DNA from: Methanobacteriota archaeon
Lineage (GTDB): Archaea > Thermoplasmatota > Poseidoniia > Poseidoniales > Thalassarchaeaceae
Length of the DNA: 19,452 nucleotides
Assembly (NCBI GenBank): GCA_002714745.1
Contig: PAYF01000033.1
Span: 8,769-28,220, forward strand
Reading direction: 5' to 3'
Below are positions 9,301 to 16,633 of this stretch, piece after piece. A model generated the notes under the pieces. It searched no databases, had not been told where the DNA came from, and saw nothing but the letters and a program-made list of their open reading frames with translations. The translations under genes and the position numbers were made by a program. How positions within the stretch are numbered: position 1 is the stretch's first letter; every line of letters begins with the position of its first letter.

Positions 9301-9396
9301 CACTGATGACATCTTACGAATCTCGTTGGGATCCATCAGGCCGAACTTAATCGATTCAATTCTCTTGGGAATCTTTGCTGCATCACGGGCACTCAT
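6304..9396 (-). CDS. rpoA1: DNA-directed RNA polymerase subunit A'
   Basis: This 1030-residue N-terminal part of the largest subunit holds the catalytic magnesium site N616-A-D-F-D-G-D, with Asp 618, 620 and 622. Zinc sites are seen at C65/C68/C75/H78 ([17 protein letters not shown]) and C105/C108/C169/C172. '[20 protein letters not shown]' and '[13 protein letters not shown]' are standard conserved blocks. Archaeal A' is normally about 870-910 residues. The excess here is largely an insertion between 'GVNYIM' (about 405) and '[12 protein letters not shown]' (about 565), containing C425-x4-C430 and C530-P-H-C533. The start overlaps the rpoB stop by four bases (ATGA), and the end overlaps rpoA'' by one base. 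The A'/A'' split is the usual archaeal one. Confidence 0.98.
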   Translation of the reverse strand: MSARDAAKIPKRIESIKFGLMDPNEIRKMSSVEIKTADTYKDDGHAFKQGLMDPKMGVIDPGIRCETCGNKHDECPSHFGHIALELPIIHIGFTNLIKTALKSTCNTCSNVLLHSSLETHPLDPEKSEQDYYRDRVHDIMIKHGVGSREFKTIIKEIEKECSSKKRTICMHCGSEQGKIVLDKPSTFKEKKADKGEHKLNARDIREWLERIPDEHLIFLGMDKDSSRPEWTIMKVLPVPPITVRPSITLDSGDRSEDDLTHKLVDVLRINQRLRENRDAGAPQLIVEDLWELLQYHCTTYFDNQTSGIPPARHRSGRPLKTLAQRLKGKEGRFRSNLSGKRVNFCARTVISPDPNLGINEVGVPEKTAKELTVPIRVTGRNREQLRQMILRGPDVHPGVNYIMRGDSFRVRITDRTKYIWAGFRCLNPECDSGSEDEPYTGFRPDLNEVLPAPNFLPGLELMRQKSRNAIGDLEEEWGVDLEATLNNLRGEDSRGASLADNDPKATIHNRWKWEHSNPDDYFPDYLEVHCPHCGSPEVEDEYGGSYRTEIEDRLSTIDRDGNPKPGVIVERHLIDGDVAIFNRQPSLHRMSMMVHEIRVMPGKTFRFNLADCTPYNADFDGDEMNLHVIQSEEARAEAKILMRVQEHIITPRYGGSVIGGIHDHISGAYLLTNGERILPKNLVLEILGAIGWVGDLPEEMESNGMSGYRGTDVLGLIVPAGFKLNYTSRVGDEVMVSDGKVSGTIDKRGIGAEDGRLLDAVVQTHGSDAGAEFLNRMTKMTIAICSAMGFTTGIDDEDLPPEAKAEIAQINERASKEVDEELEKFGKDGRRYETRPGRTPIETLEENILQILDKGKAESGEVAKEHLGSDNPAVMMAVSGARGSMDNLAMMAGSIGQPKVRGKRLERGYQDRVLPHFQRGVKGAQEKGFVSSSFKRGLEPTEFFMLSVSGRESLVDTAVRTSKSGYMQRRLINAMDDLKVTDDGMNSVRNTANRIIQFEYGEDGVDPARSRKGSPVDVTQTLEDALGGES

Positions 9397-12300
9397 CTTC
9401 GATCCTCCAATTCTAATCGCATAGCTACTCCGAGACTCTTCATCTCGTCAAGCAGCAACTTGAATGCGTACGAGGTCTGGACCTTGTGAACGTCCGACCT
9501 CTCACCGCAGTTAGGACATACTGTAGTCCTGCGCTTCCAGTCATAATAGGCAATGTGGCCGCAACCCGATGTGTTGCAGACCATCATCTCCCAGCCGTCG
9601 GACTCATCCAATAGCCTGTCCTTAATCACCATCGATGCACCGTGGGAAATGAGACAGTCTCTTTCCATCTCTCCGAACCTCAAACCGCCCTGTCGGGCTC
9701 GTCCCTCAGTCGGCTGGCGAGTCAAAATCTGCACCCTTCCACGGCTTCGAGCGTGTAGCTTGCTGCTAACTAGGTGGTGTAGTCTCTGATAGTAAATTAC
9801 GCCTGCGAAGACCTCTGCAGTGTATTCCTCACCAGTCTCTCCGTTGGTCATCGATTCTCGGCCGGTATGATTGAATCCGTTCCTCAGAAGTCCGGCTCTA
9901 AGGGAGTCTTCCTTCTCACCTGTAAATGCAGTTCCGTCAATCTTCCTGCCTTCCATCGAGCCGACCTTGCCACCAATCATCTCAAGAACGTGGGCCACGG
10001 TCATTCGAGATGGAATCGCGTGAGGATTGATTAGCAGGTCTGGAATAACTCCATCTTCAGTGAATGGCATGTCCTTCTCATCAACAAGGCGACCAATCAC
10101 TCCCTTCTGGCCGTGGCGGCTCGCGAACTTGTCACCAAGTTCCGGGATCTTGTTCGTCCTCATGGTGATTCTAACCAAGCGCCCCGAGTCTAGGGACTCT
10201 GTCACGAATACGTTGTCGACCCAGCCTTCCTCGCCGTGCCTGATTAGCATCGAGGATTCTCGGCGCTCTTGCGCCTGGAGGAATGCTCCGTGGGCCTCCT
10301 CAAGGAATCTCGGAGGGCTGGTCTTTCCAACCAATACTGAATTATCCGATTTGTCAAGGGTAGAAAGGAACTCCTCTGGAATCGGGAGTCCGTCTCTCTC
10401 GAGGTGAGAGTAACTGTCGAATGACTTCAGACCCTTGACCTCATCGAGGCCTGTTCCGGGCACCTCGATTCGCTCCTCCTGGCCACCTGGGAATCTCTTG
10501 TTCTCGGCGTTGTAAGTGCGAATGAAGGCGGAGCGACCTAGGGCGCGCTCTACAGAAGCACGGTTCATGATGACTGCGTCTTGCATGTTGTAGCCGTGCT
10601 GGCTCATTATAGCGACGACGAAGTTCTGTCCGCCTGGTCGTGTGTTGAAATTGGTTGATTCCATAGCACGTGTTCCCACGATTGACTGCTGCGGGTAGTG
10701 CATGACGTGGGCTCTAGTATCTGGGCGAAGGCGATAGTTGGAACTTGGTAGACCAAGGCTCTGCTTGACCATCGCAGTACCGCCAGTAACTCTTGGTGTG
10801 GAGTTGTGCTCAGGGTAAGGCACTAGAGATGCGCAGACGCCGAGGATTAACTGTGGATCAATCTCTACGTGCGTATAGACTAGGATTGTGTGATCCTTCT
10901 TCTCCTTCTTCTTCAATGCATCAACATCTTCCTGATGATAATTCAGCGGCAGGCTGAACTCCTCAACGACCGCAGTTCCATTGGAGAGCTGTACTTCGAC
11001 TCTCAACTTAGCCTCGGAAATTTCCTCTTCACCTAAGTTCATCCATTCGACCTTGGCCGGGTTGATTGGTCTGCCGTGCTCAGGAGACATCAGAGGAAGA
11101 TCGAACGGGCGAGGGGCGACAAGTAGGTCTTCTTCTTCCTCGGCATCGACCCACTCGATGACGCCTGAGGAAACTAGGTCGGAGAATGTTAGTTCGCCTG
11201 CGCGCAGGCCCTCAAGATGGAGCTTGTTAAGATTCAAGCTACCGTGCTCGATAACGAGTAGTGGCCTGAGTACTCTTCCTCGGTCTGTGTTGATGAAAAC
11301 GTCCCTGTTGGCAGTATCATGCCTGATACTTACCTCAGGCCTTAGTCTGCCAGAACGTCTACTCCTCTTGATTCTCTCGACTAGTTTGAGTGGTCTCTTG
11401 TGCAGTCCGAAGATGTCTCCGTTGACGTGGATTCTAGATCCATCTGCCCACTGCTCTGGGGACGAGTCCACATTCGCCTCAACGAGGAGTTCCTTCACGT
11501 CGTCCTCGGGAACTTCCTCGGAGACGTCAATCATCTGGGAAGCATTCTTCACTAGGCCGCAGTTCTGTCCTTCTGGTGTCTCGTTAGGACAAAGTCTACC
11601 CCATTGAGTAGGGTGCAGGTCTCGGGCCTCAAAGTGAGGCTGGCTTCGAACTAGTGGGCTGGTAACCCTGCGCATGTGAGAAAGGGCTGCGATGTACGTG
11701 GTCCTGTCAAGCAGTTGGCTGACTCCGGATCGGCCCCCGACCCAGTTTCCAGTCGCTAGAGCATGCATAATCTTGGATGTCAGGACATCTGGCCTCAGAC
11801 ACGAGTTAATCTTCAACTCGCGCTTGCGATTATGATGCCTCTCTAACTGATACTTCAGATCTCTTGCAAGTTGCTGTAGACTGACTCTGAACAAATCTTC
11901 CATAAGGTCGCCAGCCAATCTGACACGCTTGTTTGCGTAGTGATCTTTGTCGTTGGGATCACGGTCAGAGATGGCCATCTCCAGAACCTGTCTGACAATC
12001 CTTCCAAGGAAAATTGATTTCTTCTGACGGTGCTCGTCGGAGTCGCCGAGATGCGGTAGTAGCTCCTTGTCCAGAAGGTTCTGGATACGAGTCTCTCTAT
12101 ACTCCTTCTGCTGACCAGCAGCGAACTTCTTCTCCAGCCACAGAATTGCCTCCTCTTCAGTCTCGACACCGTATTCTTCGTTGTCCTTGACGTCGTTTAG
12201 ATTGGCTACTGTGTACTTCATAGCCTCTACGGGGCCGGCTATGGATGCGAAAATCTCGCGGTCGTTGCTCATTCCTAGGGCGCGCATCAACAGAACGACT

Positions 12301-13106
12301 GGGATAGCGGTTGTTCCGGCGCTCGGAATCTTGACCATCAACATTCCATCGCGGCGCTTCTCGATGTTTATTGGCTTACGAACACCATCTCTCTGCGAGA
12401 AGATTTTCGCTACCTCGGTATCGTGGGCGTACTTCTTGTTCTTCTCGACAGTAACTCGGTTGGGGGCCAAATCTTCCATCGAAATCAGAACTCTCTCAGT
12501 TCCATTGATTATGAAGTATCCACCGGGGTCGAGAGGATCTTCGCCAGCCTTTCGGAGGAGTTGAGTTAGATGCTCTGCATCCTCGACAGATGTTTGAGGT
12601 GAGAGTTTCCTGTTCTCATCAATGTGGTCGGCGTGCACATTGCATCTAGCCGAGCGAACCATGATTGGCAAGTTGCCGATGTGGACTCCATCTTCCTCGA
12701 TGTAACCGAGGTCTCCTTCAGGACTTGAGGGAGGAATGTCATCACGGTAGATTCGGAAGTCCATGTATACGGGAGAGAAGTAAGTTAACTTCCTAATCCT
12801 GCACTCGAGAGGAGTTGCTGGATGCTCTGCTCCGTTTGCCTCTCTGATTGTTGGCCTGCCCAGACGTATGCCCTTCAGTCTGACAATAATCTCCTTGTCA
12901 AGTACGTCGAGCTTGATACAGCCTCCAGCGCTCTCGCCGCCAGGGAGGTCGTCTACAGGGTCATCTGTACCGATTCGAATCGACCTGACAATCCGCTCCA
13001 TCCTGCTGAGTCTTCCGTCTCCGGAAGGAATGCAGTCATTGTAAGACATCAACTGGTGATTGACTAGGCTTCTCTGTCTGAAATAACTCTCAACTATCTC
13101 CTTCAT
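9393..13106 (-). CDS. rpoB: DNA-directed RNA polymerase subunit B
   Basis: The 1237-residue protein is an unsplit second-largest subunit. Conserved blocks in order include 'DPGGYFIINGTERVLIS' near residue 195, 'TPEGQNCGLVKNAS' (fork and rifampicin-pocket region) near 515, 'GQNFVVAIMSQHGYNMQDA' near 830 and the catalytic-centre 'GDKFASRHGQKGVIG' at 991-1005. Further on come 'GRVQILTRQPTEGRARQGG', 'GEMERDCLISHGAS', and a C-terminal zinc ribbon with C1177, C1182, C1197 and C1200. The first cysteine pair is spaced C-x4-C rather than C-x2-C. The ATG at 13106 lies nine bases after the rpoH stop, with GAGGCGAG as ribosome binding site. It is slightly longer than the usual 1120-1200 residues. Unlike in many methanogens, B is not split into B'' and B'. 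Confidence 0.98.
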   Translation of the reverse strand: MKEIVESYFRQRSLVNHQLMSYNDCIPSGDGRLSRMERIVRSIRIGTDDPVDDLPGGESAGGCIKLDVLDKEIIVRLKGIRLGRPTIREANGAEHPATPLECRIRKLTYFSPVYMDFRIYRDDIPPSSPEGDLGYIEEDGVHIGNLPIMVRSARCNVHADHIDENRKLSPQTSVEDAEHLTQLLRKAGEDPLDPGGYFIINGTERVLISMEDLAPNRVTVEKNKKYAHDTEVAKIFSQRDGVRKPINIEKRRDGMLMVKIPSAGTTAIPVVLLMRALGMSNDREIFASIAGPVEAMKYTVANLNDVKDNEEYGVETEEEAILWLEKKFAAGQQKEYRETRIQNLLDKELLPHLGDSDEHRQKKSIFLGRIVRQVLEMAISDRDPNDKDHYANKRVRLAGDLMEDLFRVSLQQLARDLKYQLERHHNRKRELKINSCLRPDVLTSKIMHALATGNWVGGRSGVSQLLDRTTYIAALSHMRRVTSPLVRSQPHFEARDLHPTQWGRLCPNETPEGQNCGLVKNASQMIDVSEEVPEDDVKELLVEANVDSSPEQWADGSRIHVNGDIFGLHKRPLKLVERIKRSRRSGRLRPEVSIRHDTANRDVFINTDRGRVLRPLLVIEHGSLNLNKLHLEGLRAGELTFSDLVSSGVIEWVDAEEEEDLLVAPRPFDLPLMSPEHGRPINPAKVEWMNLGEEEISEAKLRVEVQLSNGTAVVEEFSLPLNYHQEDVDALKKKEKKDHTILVYTHVEIDPQLILGVCASLVPYPEHNSTPRVTGGTAMVKQSLGLPSSNYRLRPDTRAHVMHYPQQSIVGTRAMESTNFNTRPGGQNFVVAIMSQHGYNMQDAVIMNRASVERALGRSAFIRTYNAENKRFPGGQEERIEVPGTGLDEVKGLKSFDSYSHLERDGLPIPEEFLSTLDKSDNSVLVGKTSPPRFLEEAHGAFLQAQERRESSMLIRHGEEGWVDNVFVTESLDSGRLVRITMRTNKIPELGDKFASRHGQKGVIGRLVDEKDMPFTEDGVIPDLLINPHAIPSRMTVAHVLEMIGGKVGSMEGRKIDGTAFTGEKEDSLRAGLLRNGFNHTGRESMTNGETGEEYTAEVFAGVIYYQRLHHLVSSKLHARSRGRVQILTRQPTEGRARQGGLRFGEMERDCLISHGASMVIKDRLLDESDGWEMMVCNTSGCGHIAYYDWKRRTTVCPNCGERSDVHKVQTSYAFKLLLDEMKSLGVAMRLELEDRR

Positions 13107-13115
13107 ATTCTCGCC

Positions 13116-13703
13116 TCACGCACTCTCTACAATCAGCCTAAACGCAGTACTGGAGCCGGCTGAACGGCTATATCTAACAATCCTGACAACTCTGTTCGTT
13201 AACCAGCCAGCTGGAAGGTCATCATTCTCGAGTTCCACTGATTCCTTGATTGCCTGAATAGCTGGATCCGTAATCAGAATTTTCGGTAGCAGTTCCTTGG
13301 CCAGTCTCTTAGTTCCGTCGGAATTGTTCACCATCATATCCCAAGGTGCCAAAGATGGTTCCTCGTCCTCGACTGATAACAGTTCATGGTGAGGTACCAA
13401 TATATGATTCAGAACATTGAATCGGTCATCTCCTGTAGGGATATCAGAATCGAGAATTGCCTTTCTGGAAAGTGTGATTCTCCCGGTCCTAGTTCTCTTC
13501 CTTGAGTTGATTTGCTCCCTGATGACAGCCATCACGTTCTCAAGATCCTGACTCTCCATCTCCAGCTCGAGTTTCTTAGCGACCTGCTCGACTGTCATTC
13601 TCTTGATTGCGTCCATATTGGCGTCATCGGCGAGACGGTGAGCGTGGGTTTCTGAGATGCCCAGTTCCATTAGGCGCTTTTTGGTTGAACTTTTTACTGC
13701 CAT
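13116..13703 (-). CDS. rpoH: DNA-directed RNA polymerase subunit H (Rpb5-like) with extra N-terminal domain
   Basis: The 195-residue protein has the RpoH/Rpb5 C-terminal domain at residues 95-195: 'FNVLNHILVPHHELLS', then 'KELLPKILITDPAIQ', 'GWLTNRVVRIVRYSRSAGSS' and 'TAFRLIVESA'. These match the H-I-L-V-P-x-H, L-P-x-I-x-x-x-D-P and V-V-R-I-x-R-x-S-x-x-A-G signatures. Archaeal RpoH is normally only about 75-85 residues. The first 62 residues are a helical domain nearly the same as the start of RpoA'' (19 of the first 27 residues identical), followed by a basic linker (SRKRTRTGRITLSRKA). The ATG at 13703 has AGAGGGG upstream and is the first gene of the polymerase operon, 48 bases after tRNA-Lys. 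RpoH forms the jaw/downstream-DNA region of the polymerase. Confidence 0.95.
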   Translation of the reverse strand: MAVKSSTKKRLMELGISETHAHRLADDANMDAIKRMTVEQVAKKLELEMESQDLENVMAVIREQINSRKRTRTGRITLSRKAILDSDIPTGDDRFNVLNHILVPHHELLSVEDEEPSLAPWDMMVNNSDGTKRLAKELLPKILITDPAIQAIKESVELENDDLPAGWLTNRVVRIVRYSRSAGSSTAFRLIVESA

Positions 13704-13751
13704 AGTGCGCCCCTCTTAACCCAGAAAACGTGGTCCTGCAGCCATATCAGG

Positions 13752-13825
13752 CGGGCCTGAGGGGATTCGAACCCCCGGCCACCGGGTTAAAAGCCCGGCG
13801 CTCTACCTGACTAAGCTACAGGCCC
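13752..13825 (-). tRNA. tRNA-Lys (anticodon TTT)
   Basis: The 74-base cloverleaf is read on the minus strand. The acceptor is GGGCCTG/CAGGCCC, the D stem GCTT/GAGC, the anticodon stem CCGGG/CCCGG with loop CTTTTAA (anticodon TTT), the variable loop TGGCC and the T arm GGGGG-TTCGAAT-CCCCT. The discriminator is G73, as expected for archaeal tRNA-Lys. CCA is not encoded (G is followed by CCT). No intron is present. It lies just upstream of rpoH on the same strand and may share its transcript; no oligo-T terminator is seen between them. Confidence 0.97.
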
Positions 13826-13847
13826 ATGGCGTATGCTGGGCCCTCCT

Positions 13848-13862
13848 GCGACCATAGGTCGC
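13848..13862. repeat. Perfect 6+3+6 inverted repeat upstream of tRNA-Lys
   Basis: GCGACC-ATA-GGTCGC lies 23 bases upstream of the tRNA-Lys 5' end and before the divergent methyltransferase-ligase gene. It could be an operator or part of the tRNA promoter. It has no T-tract, so a terminator is unlikely. Confidence 0.4.
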
Positions 13863-13910
13863 TTCAAAAACCTTACCATTCGCACAGCAAGGCTACGCAG
13901 GGCAGCGATT

Positions 13911-13922
13911 CCCTCTAGAGGG
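13911..13922. repeat. 12-base perfect palindrome
   Basis: CCCTCTAGAGGG is a spacer-free palindrome in the divergent region between tRNA-Lys and the methyltransferase-ligase gene. It may be a regulatory site or chance. Confidence 0.3.
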
Positions 13923-13993
13923 GCAGAGGGACAGTGAAACCTTGTAGGCTTACTCGGATAAAGGTTTTCAGATTCGACCGATTATTGTATGGC

Positions 13994-15373
13994 ATGAGTG
14001 GGGGTTCGGGACCATCAGAACTGGATTCATCTCGGCCCCCAAGACGAATCTCATTTGAAATTGAAGGAGTTGGTGAATGGGAGATACTAGTCCCTCAAAC
14101 AGTCTATCCTCCACGTGAAGACACACTCATGTTAGCACGGGCCTTGATGTCAATAAGGAGAAGTTCCGGACTTGCTGTAGAGATTGGATGTGGTAGTGGG
14201 GCAATTTCGATCTTACTAGCTTCTCTGGGTTGGAGAGTAGAAACCTGTGATGTCAACCCGATGGCAGTAGCTGCTGCTCGAGGGAATGCTGAGACTGCTG
14301 GCCTATCTGATGCGATTTTAATCAGCGAAGGAGGCGTGGGTGAGCCAGGATGGAATTTACCCAAAGACACTGATCTATTGGTATGGAATTTACCTTATCT
14401 TGACCCTGTTGATGAAGGTGAAAAACTGGATCCTATAGAGGATGCTTCGATGCTTGACATCACTGGAGGGTGGTCTGATTTGCTGCTGGAAGAAATTCAC
14501 GATTCAAATATCTCAGATGATTGTCTAATAGTAATGCTCCAGCGTACTGATCCACCAAGCCAGAGTAAGTCCGATTCTTGGCTCAAAGCGGGTTGGGCTT
14601 GTAGGACCCTGCAGTCCCTAAGAATCGGCGAAGAGAGATTGGAGGCAATCTGCTATTGGAAGCCGGCGGGAGGAGCAGGGCCGATTGTCTTAGAAGAGTG
14701 CGAGTCGACCATGGACGAAGCGAAGAAATTGGATGCGTCATCCTGGGGAAGAGTGCTGTCGCTGAATCAGGCTACTGGGCGAGGTCGGAGGAATACGAAG
14801 TGGGAGACCTTTGAAGGTAGCCTAGCTTGCACTTGGATTATTCCGTTTTCAGATACTGAGGTACTTTATCCTGGTCTGCTGCAGACTTCGATAGGTTCGG
14901 CGCTCAGTTCGGCTCTCGGGTGCAATTGCAAGTGGCCTAACGACCTAGTCGACGAGCATGGCATCAAACTTGGAGGAGTGCTGATCGAAAGTTCGACTTC
15001 TGAGTCTGCTGTAAGAATAGGAGTCGGGATAAATCGGGATTCAACTTTGGTTGACGGAACTGAGGTATCGGGATGGTTGGAGCATTCTTCTGAAATTGGA
15101 TTAATGGATGTCTTCGTACTTGTTGATGCGACAATAGCTTCACTCTTTGAATCCCATCCAAACTCTCCTCGTATGGCAGAATCTGAATTGCTTGAGATTT
15201 CTTGGAAGGGGTTGGCAAATTATCTTTCCAGAGGAGTATTCATTGAGTCTGACGTAGGAAGTTGCAGAGTAGTAGGTTTGGGCGTAGATGGAAGGCTAGA
15301 GCTTGAAGCTTCGGGAGAAGTTAGCACCACAGATGATGTCGGAAGTCTTGACTGGGCTATTCCTTCTGATTGA
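13994..15373 (+). CDS. Fusion: HemK/Mtq2-like methyltransferase + biotin-protein ligase
   Basis: This 459-residue protein has two domains. Residues about 20-225 are a class I SAM methyltransferase. 'VYPPREDTLMLARAL' is typical of Mtq2/HemK-type enzymes, 'AVEIGCGSGAISILLA' is SAM motif I, and 'VWNLPYLDP' stands at the N-P-P-Y catalytic loop but with Leu for the first Pro. Residues about 230-459 are a biotin-protein ligase catalytic domain: 'ECESTMDEAKKL', 'GRGRRNTKW' (biotinyl-AMP loop), 'CKWPNDLVDEHGIKLGGVLIE' with the conserved Lys, and 'RIGVGIN'. The likely roles are methylation of a release factor or related protein, and biotin attachment to a carboxylase carrier. No DNA-binding repressor domain is present. 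I prefer ATG 13994, with ATAAAGG about 33 bases before it. An in-frame GTG at 13934 would add 20 basic residues and cannot be excluded. The 3' end overlaps the convergent gene by 17 bases. Confidence 0.88.
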   Translation: MSGGSGPSELDSSRPPRRISFEIEGVGEWEILVPQTVYPPREDTLMLARALMSIRRSSGLAVEIGCGSGAISILLASLGWRVETCDVNPMAVAAARGNAETAGLSDAILISEGGVGEPGWNLPKDTDLLVWNLPYLDPVDEGEKLDPIEDASMLDITGGWSDLLLEEIHDSNISDDCLIVMLQRTDPPSQSKSDSWLKAGWACRTLQSLRIGEERLEAICYWKPAGGAGPIVLEECESTMDEAKKLDASSWGRVLSLNQATGRGRRNTKWETFEGSLACTWIIPFSDTEVLYPGLLQTSIGSALSSALGCNCKWPNDLVDEHGIKLGGVLIESSTSESAVRIGVGINRDSTLVDGTEVSGWLEHSSEIGLMDVFVLVDATIASLFESHPNSPRMAESELLEISWKGLANYLSRGVFIESDVGSCRVVGLGVDGRLELEASGEVSTTDDVGSLDWAIPSD

Positions 15374-15659
15374 ACCCAATCCTCTTCCGAACTAGCCTTA
15401 TTTTTCCGGATTTGGTGAGTGTTTCAATAATCTCAGAATCATTCAATCTACTGATGGTTTCGTCGCAGTCCTCCAAGGCTACCCTGATGATTGCTAAAGT
15501 GCCAGAATCATCAGGCTCACAGTCGTACATCTTCCAGTCAATACCTGCCAATTGATTTTCGAGGATTTTGTGACAAGATTCTCTAGAATCTGCTACAGGG
15601 GAAATCTGAATTCCTACCCAGCGCCTCTTTCCTCTAGCAACCTTGCCTAGTCCGGCCAT
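15357..15659 (-). CDS. rnp2: RNase P protein component 2 (Pop5-like)
   Basis: The 100-residue basic-ended protein fits the Rpp14/Pop5 family. It has an N-terminal 'GKRRWVGIQI' like the family's R-R-Y-x-x-x-x-I strand, a central 'GTLAIIRVALEDCDETISRL' corresponding to 'G-I-V-R-x-x-x...A-L', and a C-terminal 'TLTKSGKIRLVRKRIGF' corresponding to 'V-S-G-T-x-R-x-L-K/R-R-K'. It would be a protein subunit of RNase P, which trims the 5' leader of pre-tRNA. The length (family about 100-140) fits. The ATG at 15659 is preceded by GGAGTG, and TTAACGAC lies about 22 bases upstream as a possible promoter. It is the last gene of the TPR-ftsZ group and converges on the methyltransferase-ligase gene. The identification is by short motifs only. 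Confidence 0.62.
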   Translation of the reverse strand: MAGLGKVARGKRRWVGIQISPVADSRESCHKILENQLAGIDWKMYDCEPDDSGTLAIIRVALEDCDETISRLNDSEIIETLTKSGKIRLVRKRIGFNQKE

Positions 15660-15676
15660 GGCACTCCGAGTGGGTT

Positions 15677-15684
15677 GTCGTTAA
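15677..15684 (-). promoter_or_regulatory. Possible TATA box for the Pop5-like gene
   Basis: On the minus strand TTAACGAC is centred about 22 bases before the ATG at 15659. The same octamer occurs before ftsZ. It is a weak TATA-like element that would give a leaderless or nearly leaderless transcript. Confidence 0.3.
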
Positions 15685-15693
15685 TCGTCTTGG

Positions 15694-16599
15694 TCAAAGG
15701 CCGCTAACAACAGCAACCAATCTTATTCTTCCAAGCATCTCATCACTCGCCCTTGCTCCCATAATCACTTGGCAGTCCGGGTCAAGTGCTGATACGAATG
15801 CCTCTGTAACCTCGTTTAGATGGGACAAGGTCATGTCAGGGCCTCCTTCGACTTGAATCATACAGCCCTTAGCACCTTCAACTCTTAAATCTGAAAGAGG
15901 CGAGTTTTGAGCCTCATGAACAACTCTGTCTGGCTTATCGGTCGTTCCGGTTCCTACAATAAGAGTAGCGTTCCCAGGTCGGTTAATTATTGTCCGAAGG
16001 TCCATCAAATCAAGGTTAATTTTTCCGACTCTCGCCAAAGTAGTCACTAGCCCTTCAACGAGTTCCTCTATCCACCCTGAGCCGGACCTCCAGTCAGTAC
16101 CTCTGTATCGGGCCTGCCAAGCAAGCCTCTCCATACTTATTCTGATACAGAGATTAGAATTGTCCTGAACTGCAGGAAGAGATGATTCGGCTATCGAATA
16201 TCGAAGCGGTTGCTCGGCAAAGGGGAGCCCTACAATCGAGATTACCAAACAGTCTGACTCTCTAGCCAGAGATGCGAGTTCAGCAGTGGCGCCCGAGCCC
16301 ATCCCTCCGCCCAAGCCAGCCAGAATTACTACTAACTCAGCCCTGTCTAGGAGTTGTGAAATCGAAGAATTGCCATCCCTGATTCGGTGAGCTGCCAGAG
16401 CTGTAAGTGAGGCGGTTCCGCGTCCATCGCCTCCTGCGTCGAGGTGTAGGCAGTGCGCAGTTGCCGCTCCAGCGAACGATTCCTCATCAGCATCAATCAG
16501 TAGAAGATCCGAGAGTTCGGGACACTTGGAATGGGCCCTCTCAGCCCAGATACAGCCTATGCCTCCTACACCTGCGATTAGTATCGCGCCCTCATCCAC
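15694..16599 (-). CDS. ftsZ: Divergent FtsZ-family GTPase
   Basis: The 301-residue protein aligns by eye with FtsZ throughout. G10-V-G-G-I-G-C is the first nucleotide loop. G95-L-G-G-G-M-G-S-G-A is the tubulin/FtsZ signature (usually G-G-G-T-G-T-G). 'SIVGLPFAEQPLRYSIAE' follows, then 'KINLDLMDLRTII' with the T7 synergy-loop N195, D197 and D200, and finally 'SPLSDLRVEGAKGCMIQVEGG' and 'IMGARASDEMLGRIRLVAVVSGL'. The catalytic Asp residues of T7 are kept, so GTP hydrolysis on polymerisation is plausible. It ends right after the core, without the C-terminal tail that binds SepF or FtsA. The usual T-D-x-x-x-L and N-D-R-L nucleotide contacts are altered ('IDADEESF', 'SMERL'). FtsZ is usually about 350-400 residues. 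It starts at GTG 16599, 34 bases after the TPR gene. It could be a second, non-division FtsZ paralogue. Confidence 0.85.
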   Translation of the reverse strand: MDEGAILIAGVGGIGCIWAERAHSKCPELSDLLLIDADEESFAGAATAHCLHLDAGGDGRGTASLTALAAHRIRDGNSSISQLLDRAELVVILAGLGGGMGSGATAELASLARESDCLVISIVGLPFAEQPLRYSIAESSLPAVQDNSNLCIRISMERLAWQARYRGTDWRSGSGWIEELVEGLVTTLARVGKINLDLMDLRTIINRPGNATLIVGTGTTDKPDRVVHEAQNSPLSDLRVEGAKGCMIQVEGGPDMTLSHLNEVTEAFVSALDPDCQVIMGARASDEMLGRIRLVAVVSGL

Positions 16600-16619
16600 G
16601 ACGGGCGGTTGCTGAATGA

Positions 16620-16627
16620 GTCGTTAA
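16620..16627 (-). promoter_or_regulatory. Possible TATA box for ftsZ
   Basis: On the minus strand ATTTAACGAC occurs about 25 bases before the GTG at 16599. No Shine-Dalgarno sequence precedes that GTG, so a leaderless transcript from this box is possible. The octamer TTAACGAC is repeated in the next intergenic gap. Confidence 0.35.
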
Positions 16628-16633
16628 ATCTGC

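Noticed and set aside
10981..11607. A 208-codon open frame on the plus strand opposite rpoB
   Set aside because: It is antisense to well-conserved rpoB coding sequence and its Ser/Leu/Arg-rich protein has no domain pattern; a shadow of rpoB codon bias.
13848..13872. Intrinsic terminator at the inverted repeat upstream of tRNA-Lys
   Set aside because: No T-tract follows the repeat in the right orientation for either neighbouring gene; the nearby T-run precedes it on the minus strand.
13934..13993. GTG start 20 codons upstream for the methyltransferase-ligase
   Set aside because: It is possible (GAGGGAC precedes it), but it adds a basic segment outside the usual domain; the ATG at 13994 behind ATAAAGG is preferred. 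Kept as an alternative.
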